Of a DNA stretch of 64,000 nt, positions 45,201-57,200 are shown piece by piece. The notes under the pieces are model-generated. The model saw only the letters and a list, made by a program, of their open reading frames with translations. It had not been told where the DNA came from and made no database searches. Made by a program: the position numbers and the translations under genes. Positions within the stretch are counted from its first letter, which is position 1, and each line of letters starts with the position of its first letter. The stretch comes from Ptychodera flava (taxonomy: Eukaryota > Hemichordata > Enteropneusta > Ptychoderidae), in contig NC_091930.1 in the NCBI RefSeq assembly GCF_041260155.1, positions 17,062,656 through 17,126,655 on the forward strand. Direction: 5' to 3'.

Positions 45201-48200
45201 TATGAGGACAATTCATATTCTAAGTAATTTTCAACATAAAGTTTGCCGGGATTTAAAAGAAGGCAGATTTACATGAAAACGGACCTTTATTATAGCCTAG
45301 GTAATTTTCAAGGTAAAACGCCATTTTATATAAAGGTCTCATTTTCCCATTTGTGCAGCCTTCCTGTCTTTTAGACATCATTCGATATCTACGTCCGGGA
45401 AGACCACTACTTGTGTAGATTACGACGAGACTTGTGGCTCTTTCGTTGTGAAAAATAGGTATAGAAATCTAAAATCAACAAGCTCAGATTCACAAATGCA
45501 AGGAATTTATTGGAGACTTAGGCTACACTATTTGATTTTTCAGCCCCCGAATTACTCTCACACGACTCCATGATTTGCCGAATAGAAATGAGGAACGACA
45601 CTCTCTATCTTGGTGATACTGTACTCTTTACTTGCGAGTTTCAAGGCGTTGGATCGCTGCCAGGTCTACAGTGGAGTAAAGACGAGCAACCAATACAACA
45701 AATGAACATGGATTCACCGAGCGGGGTCAAAGTTGGATTTCAACTTTCTGTAAGCGAAAACGAGGATGGTGTGACCTACGCGTGTACTGCTAGCCATGCC
45801 ACATTTAGTGAACCAAAAACGTGTAACATTGGACCGTTGAAAATAGGTAGGTGACTATTTAACCCATGTTATCAGAAAAGATAAATGTGAGATAGTAGAC
45901 CTCCACTTTTGTTAATGTGCAGCTTCTCGGAAGCTGTTATCCAATTGGTTGGCTGAATCTTACCATAATACAAAAATACTCCCTAAGTTGCAGTGAAAAG
46001 TAAAAATTGACTAATCAGATGTAACCTTCCGAGCACGCTGTACACAAGCAGCCATTTTGTCCTTTGTCCTGTTTTTCTGAACGATTGTTGTACACTGCAT
46101 ATATTTTGCCAACGATGTTGCTAAAATGTGAGCTATAAGACTTTATAAACCCGTGCTTATTCACAAGTGTTTGGACACCATCATCAATTAAGTTGGCAAG
46201 GTCGATGCAGGGCCTACCAGTAGGTTGGTGAAAAGGTTATGCACTAACTTGCATACCCGTACTTGAAGGTCATTTTATCTTACTACTTCTTTGTCATTGT
46301 TTTACTGCGTATGTACACAGTCTCCTTGGCTTTGTATGTATATTGTTGTCATTACATGATATATTCTAAGAAGTATTCCAATTGCTTAAGGGCTGTCTTG
46401 TACAGGTGTAGTTATCAGCTCACGTCATTGCTTAGATACTAACAATCGCGTAAGTAATGAGGATTAAGAAACATAAAGTGAATTTTTATTGGAAGATTAC
46501 ATCTAGATAAAAATACTCAAAAGCCTTGCTTTAGATTAGTGGACACACAAACATTTTGCTTTAATTGTTAGAAGGGAGTCTACTCATATGATCACCCATT
46601 ACGTACTCCTAAGAAAATTCCTTTTTAATTCACCATAAACGGTGTGTCCACTTATATGCAGTCGTACCAACAGCCTATTTTCACTTTTCTCTAAGATAAC
46701 TACTATAAAATGGGTTACTAGAGTAGCCATGCTCTGCATTTTATGAACAAATCTACAACAGCATTGTATATGTAAGCATTCCGGTCCGCATAATGTTAGA
46801 GTAAGGCAAATTCTCAGCAAACAGTTGTCTGCAGAGAATTGGACCGGTTGGATCAGATTGACACGGTTAATTTTGATAATAGAGGTCACTTGGGTAAGCT
46901 TAGATGGAAATCACTCAAGACACACACTGAGATGATCTGTTAAATTCTTGTATTGAAATAGGACAACAATCATGAATTTACTCATGGACGTTACAAGTAA
47001 TATTTGAACTCTTGCGCAAAACAACCTGAACCAGCAAAGCTAAACAGTTACGCGTTAGTAATTTATGTTATGACTGAGGCTGATAAAGGTCCCTATTCCG
47101 ATCAACAAGTGCAAGCATTCATTGTTCCAATCTAAACTGATTATGGTCTATTGTCAAATCAGCTGGTCACACATTGTCGATGCACACAAAGCAGCCTTGT
47201 ACACTCTTCGCTGGAAAAGGTGTGTTATATAGCTAATACGGATAGTTGACGGCGCCGCTAAAAGTTATGTTGTAGCCGGGTGGTATTTTTTTGTATATTT
47301 CGACGGAAAACTTTTTTTGTTTTCAACCTATGCATTTTCAATGGGGAAAGAGTTTTCGCCGAGGGGTCCCGAACGGCTTTCCATAGTGTTCATTGTTAAA
47401 AAAACAAAAAAAAGAATATCATTTTCCTTTGTCTATAGTGAAATCATTCATCATTTCTATCCCCTTAAAATCATTTATTGAGTACCAGAAGTGCTTGTTG
47501 AAAATTGGTGGGCTCAGAATAACATAATTTTTGCTTACTAATATTTTTTGAACCCAATTCGTAAATTTACTAACAATTTCGAAAGGCCAGGGAGAGCACA
47601 GGTAATGTATCATGTAATCGCTGGTCATATCTCAGTTTATTTTCTTCTGCCCTTTTACCGGCAGCTTTTGTGGCGTGATCATAAGCTAACTCAAAACTAC
47701 TTCTTCAAACTATTTCTTCAAATCTATTTCATTCACAAATGATTTTAAAGATTCTGGTGCAGGGTGATTCAGCTTCACAGCAAGGTAAATGTACAGTAAA
47801 CGTGAATGTTTACCGAACATTAAGCAGTATGGCGAAAATCCCCTACTGTCATGTCTTGTACAGTTGTGGGCGTGTGCCAAGGGAGCCACATAGTCTTTCC
47901 AGTTATTTTTCTTCTCATTGTCCAAAATTCCTACCATCTCAACAAGTATGCGGTTGAAGCGCTCACAAAGTCTGTTACCTTGTTGGTGATAAGGAGTTTT
48001 CCACGTTTGTCAACACCTGTTATCTTACTAAACTCCCTGATAATGCGTCCCTGGTAGGAGTGCAGTCTGCTCAGAAATCCATTAGTGAAATATCAACTGC
48101 TATTAATTGCTTGGCGGTGGTTCTTGCAGCTTGGTTACGCATGCGACGTTATTGCAACAGCATACTTTGTAAAGTGATCCCTTATGACTAGGACGTCCTT

Positions 48201-51200
48201 GATACATCTTTTGGATTCCTCTAAAGACAAGAAGTCCATACAGACCAGTTCTAAAGGCTGACTGGTTGGTGTAGTCACAAGTTGGGCACTTATTTTGGCT
48301 TCGGCTGGATTTTTCCTTCCAGTACACCTTTCACACATTAGAACTTTGTTCTTCACATCTTTAGGACATCTTGGGCCAGGAAAATCTCTGACACAACAGG
48401 TCAAGAGTGCGTTCCTGTCCAAGATGTCCAGTGTGATCATGAGCTGCCAATGCAATCTTGTGGTAGGCTTTCGGCACAACAAGTTGATAGTGCCTTTTAC
48501 AATCTACCCCAGTTCTGCTCCTATACAACACACCTCTCCTGAAGGAAAGTCTTGAGAGCAAGTCGTACTTTAAAATCCATTTTAGATAGAAGTAGTCCCT
48601 TGTTCTTCATGTATATCAATCGACTCACTACAGGCTCCTCTCCTTGTAGTTGAATTCAATCATTCATTGTTAAAGTACGGAAGTGAGCATGATCTTGTTT
48701 CTTTGGTATGCCATGTAATGTTGTGGGTATCGAGTCCAATGGCCCTACATTAATCGCGTCCGCACATTGTTAGAGTAAGGCAAATGCTCAGCTTAATTTA
48801 ATAACAGATACACTGTAATGGGGTTGGTTTGATCCAATTGACGCAGTTAATTTGGACAATAGTTTCAAATGTGATGGTAATCGCTCCAAAGAACATGTTT
48901 GTAGCTAGCTAACAACAAGAATGAAAATCAGATTCTGTTGCATGTATGGTAAACAAGGCGCGGAAAGATACACTATTTCAATATGAGCGGATTGCCACAT
49001 ATTAAAGGTACTGACTCGACCTTGAAAAGTTGTCTCACACAAAGAACATTAATTACCATAAGGCACAACTCATAGTTAAACAACGGTGTGTACTATATGA
49101 GCGGCTTTGAAATAATTTCACTTGGTTACATATCCCATTGTTAGTTTCGCTTTCCTTGCCATGAAAGCAGGCAATATTGATATTTCTTGGCCCCTGCAAA
49201 GTGGCCTGTCTTACATTGCCATATTATTAGTGTTTTTATGCTGCAATTTTACATTTGTGATTTTCTCTTTAATTATCACACAAGAATGGATCAAAAAGTC
49301 TCCGAAAAGCGCCACAGTCTTCCCATATGGAACAATAACTCTGGAATGTCAGATTGGACGGAAAATCGGAAGTGTCGTTTGGTACAAGGATGGAGTGGCT
49401 ATAAGTAGTGATACGACAATAACCAATGGCAATAGCCGATACCGTATAGCTGGCGATCATAGCAACGAAGTATATAATTTGCTTATAAACGACATCCAAG
49501 CTGACGACACGGGGTTCTATCAGTGTGGTATGGTCAAGTCGACAATAAGAAGACGAAATCGAAGTGTGGAGGGTCGTTCCGAGTCGGCGTATCTCCACGT
49601 TGATAGTAAGGTTTAGATCATTTAGTCATCTTAAATTGATGGTCTGTTTGCTATTATGACATCAGACAGTGGCGCCTAAAGAGTTTACCAGTTGAACTAA
49701 CACACCAAAAAGCATTGATTGATTGATTAATTGATTGGTTGACTGATTGATTGGTCTGTTGATTGATTAATCGATTGATTGATCGATTGATTGGTTGGTT
49801 GGTTACTGATTTATTTCTAAGATCGAGAACTATAAGGTTAAATATTCAAGGATAACACATCAATTACACGTCTTTTTGTAACACTTTTTGAATCGTCTAG
49901 ATGTTCAGAAACACTACACGTTCAAATTTGTATATTACAAATGTTCAATTTAACGTGTTCAGATGTTGAACACTACAGTTTACGGGTTCCAAATGAATTG
50001 GTGGCTTTCAATTTTGATGTATGATGGAATAAGAAAAGGCACAAAACCAAGTGTTTAGAAGTAGAACACCTCTTGCACGCCGATGTACATGCAAGAAACG
50101 TAGATGGTGGTTTTCTGGTTTTGTTTTCTACTTTTCAAAATTTCAACCCATACTAAAAGTGTAAATTTATTTTCTATACTAATTTCTTTTTTAGAAAAAA
50201 AAATAATTTCAGCAATTGTAGACGGGGATATTTTTCACTAAGTGTGAAATATATTACATCAAAATCCATGTACGTTCGGCGGACAGCGAAGCAGTAGTAA
50301 ATTTAATAGAACCATTCATAGTAAAGTAAAAAAAGTAAAGACAGTTAATTGTTTCACACAATTGTAAAATTTTTATATTGCTGAGTTTTTGAACACTTGA
50401 AAGAGATGGTTGTGGACCGTGTTCAGGTTTAGAACATCAGCGTTTTAATAATATTTAACATGATGTTAACAATATGAACACTAGATGTTCAAATTTGACC
50501 ACGGACATCTACATTTTGAACGCGTAATTACGCGTCTGGCGTCCGCTATTTTTACAGTGAGGATTGACTTGGAAGAGGTCCGCAATAGAACTGAATATTG
50601 TTGTTGGTATGAATGTTATTCCTGCATATATTATTCTGAAGGTCCACTGTACTTAAACCTCAGCAGAATTTAAGTTCTATAATATTTTTGGTTGTAATAC
50701 GATAATCACAATGGCTCTGAAATTCTCAGAAAGTCAGGTAAATTGACATCGGAATTGAACAAATAAGAGATCTTTATTTACACGTTATTACGTGTACGTC
50801 TTATGGCGCGCAGTGGTGTGCGCGTATCCCTGCTTGGTTTAGTTGCGCCTTCCCGATGATATTGCTGCATTTTTTCTCAGAAACATGCGAAACTTGTGTA
50901 ATTTTTGAGAAATATTAATTTCTTTATGTGAGGACTACTCTCATAGTAGCTCTTTGTATCCTCGAAGTACCTTAAATCGGCCGATTTTCTTTGATACAGT
51001 TATTTGTGTGGTTTAAAGAATTCTTTTTGTACGCGGCAGATAAAAAGTTTAATGCGACTGCAATATTTCGTTTATGTAAGGAAATTATAGCAATTACTTC
51101 TTGTACAGGTGCAAACTCTACGAAATATTCTGATATCAAAGATGTTTGCTGATTTACAATGACACCTTTTGAGTTTGTTTGTGTAAATTCGTCGAAATCA

Positions 51201-54200
51201 TCGAGAAAATCTAAAAAATACTGCACATAATTATGACTGCGTGTAGGAACGTCGTTTGACGTTCCGTACGTCTGTGCTACACGTACGTTACGTCTGGTTA
51301 TCACGTGACAAAGACGCTATGCTTACTGATCGAACGTAGTAACGTGTAACCATGGAGGTAGTACCTACCTACCTCCATGGTGTAACTAAATAAATCTTTC
51401 TAATGCTTGACACATTGACGACGAGATGCATCATATCTATGTTTGTCATTTTGTCTCAGCCATAACCCCACATCTGTACATGGTGCCAGCTGATCGAGTG
51501 TCACGTGAAGGTTACAGCGTTGAAATCAAATGCGCAATCGTCAACAAGGAAGTAAACTCTCAGTTGCTGTGGTACCAAGACGACATTTTAATTAGCACTG
51601 ATCGTGATGTTGAAGAAGGTTATAGCAACAGGTAAGTTAATTTAGCAGAGTGATTGCATAAAGCGAAACATAGGCCTGGGAGTATTTATTTATGCAGAAT
51701 ATAATGTGCGGTATTTAAGTACGCAGATTTGTGATAATGACTCATTTTGAATGTTTCATTAGAATTTATAGCGTGCCTTGGCATATTTTAATAGCAGCGT
51801 TGTGTCTTTGTTAGATCTCTAACCGGTTTCACATTCCAGAATTTCAATATACATCAATCTTTGTCGTCGTTGAAAGTCAATGGCAGGCAGCCATTTCCAT
51901 ATCAACAACTTTTACATCTTCTAGTTAAAATCTCGCAGCCAGCACAAAATCCCACCGACTTATTTTGAGGGTCTCACCATTTCTAAGAGTATACGACTGT
52001 ACGTGGATGCTACATATAATAAAAACAAAACAAAATAGGAAATGTTGATAGACATTTGATTAATCAAGTTGTCCTTATCGTGCAAACCATTATTCTTATG
52101 ATAGAGCCATATTCCTAGGACAAATTCTTAAATTGATTCATTTTTAAATGCATCAGGGGACTTCTTGGATTTAGCAGTCTAAGCCGACTTGAGTTAATCG
52201 GTTATAAGAAACTGTCCACTGTCAGATTTTGTGTTGCTGTTAGCTACTAATTGCCGAATCTACCACAAGCCTTCCCGGCTGTTTAACAATGGAGTGGGGT
52301 GATAGTTCTGACTATATTCCTATAACCATCGAAGCTTGTGGTAGATTCAGTGGTTAGTAGTAAACAGCAACACAAAGTCTGACAGTGGACAGTTGATTCA
52401 TCGTTTATGCAAGGATACTCAGTATGAACAATAGTTATGTAAATACGCACAGCCTGGTTTGAGCGTGGGTGAGTGCACAATGCCATACCCATCGGAAGAT
52501 GGTCCCATCCATATCACGTGATGCAAGCTCCAAGCCTGGAGCTTTTTCCCATGATTCAAATTACATGGAGTTGATAAAGCCCTAAAATGCAACTTCCTGT
52601 ACTATTTATGTCGGTTTTTGTAAAAAATCGCGCGAGTTATAAATGGCGAAAATAGCTTTTCCGGGGTAAGTGACCACAAAGCTAGCACATATATAAAAAT
52701 CATCCTTGGTGAACTTCCCCTTTAAGTCTCCTACCCCTCCTAGTCTTCCATGTGTTGCTCCTTGGCCTGATCTTGTGTGCAAGTATGTGTCACTGTCATT
52801 AGCGTCATGTGACCCAAACTCTTCGACTACATCAGAGTCAGAGCTATCACTGTCACTGCCAGTAAGCAGTGAATGTGACGCTGCCTTTAGGCAGTGGCAG
52901 GGCAGTAGCTGTATTAACTTTGTATTTTGACAAAATTTTTGTTCAGTTTATACAACCGCGTTCTTGTTCTACCTCCTACAGCATGTTTACCTTTCCGGTA
53001 TTCAGCTTGCCAACACAGCCTGTGTGTACGTGCGCATTATATCATTGACAGTAACTTTCAGTCTGGACTCTATTTCAATTATCACTAATGTTTAGATATA
53101 TAGGATTTGTTGACAAACTGAATACTGTGTGTTTCAGCATGCTGTAGAGAGACATCAAGAAACAGTATTTGATACATTGCATAGAAATACTAAAAAAATA
53201 TATACAGTTGCAGCTTCTTCCCCGTTACGAGGTCAACTTTATGTTTTTACGAATATTTAATGGTATTCATACATTTTTAGATTTTTCCGAGATCAAAGAT
53301 ATAAAATGCCACAAAACTGTTTTAGTCTTTGTTCGATTATAACTAACTATATAACCATTAGACGACAACAAAATGTTGGAAACCAAAATATTTTCAGGTC
53401 CCCTCTATAGGCAGAGCAAAACTTTCAAGTCTCCCGTCGACTACCCACAGAATTTTCGAAACGCTCAATTCCTACACCCCCTCACCATTTTTCTTCACCT
53501 TGCCTTACAGTATTTTTTTTCCAATACTTTGTGATAGATTCTCCATAACTGGAAATGCAGATAGAGGAGAATACTTTTTAAAAATAGAACCCTTGTTTAA
53601 AAGCGACGCCGGGGTCTACAAATGCCAGTCAACCGGAAGTCAATCAAAGTCGTCACTTCCGGTGCAACTGACGTTACGAGGTACGTCATAAACAAATAAA
53701 ACCTGGCGTCAATATTACTGGGTATATAATATTGCTAGATTTGCCAGACAATTAAAATTGCACAGAAGATAATTTTCAAACATCAGACACATATAGAAAC
53801 ACACAAAGCCACGAAGTCAGAGAGAGAATGAGAGAGAGAATGAGAGAGACAGAATTTCAATTGGCCATTCATTTTCATATATTATGTAAATTGTAGTCTC
53901 ATATATAAACAGATTCATTTACGCTACACTTGTTCACTTTGTCTGCTGAACCGTAAAGAAAAACAAATTCGAGATCAGATTTCGACCATGAAAAGGAAAC
54001 TCGTTCGTCAAATAAGTGAACTGTGACGAAATTTGACGAGACCATCATCGGAATATAAAATCATCCAATGTGTTTGTGATGTGGTTTTGCTCAGACACGA
54101 ACAAGTGTTTGACTAGACTGTCAATTGTATGGTCACCTGTAGATGCCCAGCCTCCAAGTCCGGACTACCCAGCATGCAGCGGCCCAACTGAAGATGATTT

Positions 54201-57200
54201 GCAAACTTGTGGCAACGTTACAATCACATGCATGTCACGTGGTGGGGATCCCATGCCAACATTGGTATGGCAACATGACAATGACCAACTCGTCCCTGAC
54301 TTCACAGTCTATGATTACCAATCCGTTTCAGAATCATTACAACTAGTGTTGACCTCTGACCTTCAGGGTGCTACTTTCACTTGTTCGTCGGATCACGTGA
54401 CTTTTGCGCAGCCAAAAGAATGCACAATTGGCCCCTTGAACTTCAAATGTAAGTAAAAAGTTATTGCGAGTATTGTGTTTGGCAATATCGATTGTCCGGT
54501 CTGATCATGGTAAAATAATGTAGAAATGAATACTGTGCATGTGCAATGAATAAGAAAAAATGGGATGCAGTATCATTGTAGTAATTATATGTCATTGACA
54601 GGGAATCATTTGACATATGATTGATTGTGTCAAAAACTAGAGGAAATGCATCCCTTTTGCCATGGAATTTACCGACACGATTACGTGTTATCACAGATAA
54701 ATGTGGTAGTTTTTAGGTGTGTCATATGTACAGATACGCTGAAGATGAAGTGTACAGTGATAAAAAAAATATTTTCGAACCTTTATCGATTTCCGCATTT
54801 CATGTCTTTCCTTCCTAAGGCAAGAAGAATCAAGCCCTGGTTATCAGCTTATCCGTCATAGCGTGTGTCGCGCTCATTTTCGTCATCGTTGTCATAGTGA
54901 TGAAATTCGTCAAAGATTGTAAATGCACTTCAGCCAAGAAAGGTAGGCAGGCATTGTTACCCATCCAGTATTGTATATAACATACATAACTGTCGACATG
55001 TGACGTACGCGCTTCTTCCTTGCCCATCGATTTTTTGTTTTTTGTTTGTTTTGGTTCAACTGTTTACAGTTAGCTGTAACTTTTGAAAATGTTTGCCGGC
55101 AAATTGTCTTTTTCTTCTACTCCCCACAGTGTATTGACTGAGATATCAAGTATTGCTAGCCCTGTCAACACAATGCGTTATGTACAAACTCATGTACATT
55201 GTATTGCTTACAGTGTTAGTTTTTACCATTGAATTCTAGCTGTAACTAAAATTTATGCGATAAAAATTACATTTTGAATCTCAACGCTCGTACAGCCCCA
55301 AGTTTGTTAATAAACAGAACGGCTGACATTTCGACAAGATTTTGAAGGAAGAAGGAAAAGATGTGTATGTTACAAATAGAAGTAAACGGAGAAAAATAGT
55401 CGAAAGTTACAGATTATGTAGAGCTTTCACGCCATTTGCCATCCTGAATCCTAGGCTAAAAATAGGGACTTTCACGGAAGTCGGCATAACTATTGCAATG
55501 ATCACAATATTGAACCTGTTTGATTTCTTTGCTATGGTTTTCGAAATCAATTCTTCCCCGATTAAAGCTTATGTGAGGATAAAAACTTATTTTTTCCTCA
55601 AAAAATGATAATTTTAGGGAAAGAATACGTTCAGACGTCAACCATATTTATTGCCTCCACAAATTACCGATGGCCGTTGGTGTTTCCTACAATCACATGT
55701 TTGGTAATGTTTGAAATATAGGGATTCGTCTTTCGTGATTTTTTTTGTCTGCAGTTGAAGATAACGAAGTCACCGACGACAGTCACAGCGCCAACACGGG
55801 TGATTCTGCGGTGCCGAGGCCGGGAAAATATATCATGGACATCATCAGGTACAGCCAGGCCGCCGAGACGGTTGGCCCTCAGCGGCCAAAAACCTTCTAC
55901 CCGCATCACACAGAGGGTTACGAATACAACGACGAGAAGTCCGACAAGTCAGCGAAAGCAAAACGCAGACTGCATAACAGGAACGTCGTCGCGCCACAAA
56001 ATGTTGAAGAAACGCCCGTCACGGCATCTACACCGAAAGAGGCAACAGTTGCTCGGAAACAAGGTGAAGAAGAGATTGATAAAGACGACAGAAAGGGAGA
56101 TGATCGTGAGACGTTCGGTAGATTTTCTGAAGACGATGTCAGCAACGGGTCGGGTGATTTGAGTTACGCTGGTAGCTATCAGGATGAACGTGGTGGAAGA
56201 CGTCAAAGCGGCAGATACAACGATGAGGGTTATCGAAGACCTTACAGTGATGGAGAAGACAGTACGAGACGAATAAGAAACATTGGCGAGTACGACGATG
56301 GATCTCACCATGGTAAAAGTAAAAGGGACTATGATGTTGACAAAAAGGAGCGCCAAAGCACTGGTAGAAGAGATGACCGCACAGACCGGGAAGGAGGCTC
56401 GGGGAAACATGCGCATTTTGCAGATGAACACAAGTCAAAAAGGACCAGTGGTAGAAAAGTGGGTAAACATATTGACCCTCAGGGCGAACGTGGTGTTCGT
56501 GACCATGTCGAAGATGAGTACGCCAACGTGCAGAAACACAAAGGTGCGCGAGATGCGATCCATACTTCAAATAAAACACATCCCTATGAACGCGAAACAT
56601 CGACAAAGAAAAGTGACAAAGCGAAACAACATCGGGATAACGACGCTGATGTTCTAGTGAGCAAACATCGAGGCGATAAAACTGGCTCCGAGGAGGGCGA
56701 GAAATCCGAACACAGCAAAAGATCAGCCTCTCCCGCTGATGATGCTGGAACATATCGTCCTGAAGCAACAACCAACAATGACATTTGGGAGGCTTCTCAA
56801 CTTTACAGGGGAGGCGATGGCGACATTGAGATGAGAGAAATCACATCAACCAAAGATGATAAGCCACAAAGTCGCTTACTCAAAAAGAAATCAAAGAAAA
56901 AGAGGAAGAAGAAAGAGAATACAAGTTGCTCATCCAGCTCTTCATCAGACTCAAGTAGCGATGAAGAAATCAAATTGAAAAAGAAGAAAGGAGAAAAACA
57001 TGAATCGTCTCGTTCGTCTTCTGAGTCAAATAGTGACATGGATGATGAAAAGCGCGCCAAATCAAAAAACAAGGAAAAGAAACAAGACGAATCCGATAGA
57101 AAAGGGACGAAACATAAATTGAAATCACGTGACAGCAAGGACGAGACCAAGACAAGACAACGTGATCGCGAAAATGCAGACAAATCTGAATCGCATGACA

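Noticed and set aside
47548..48555. Plus-strand ORFs in the Gypsy-like remnant
   Set aside because: The recognisable integrase-like words are all on the minus strand, so the plus ORFs are shadows.
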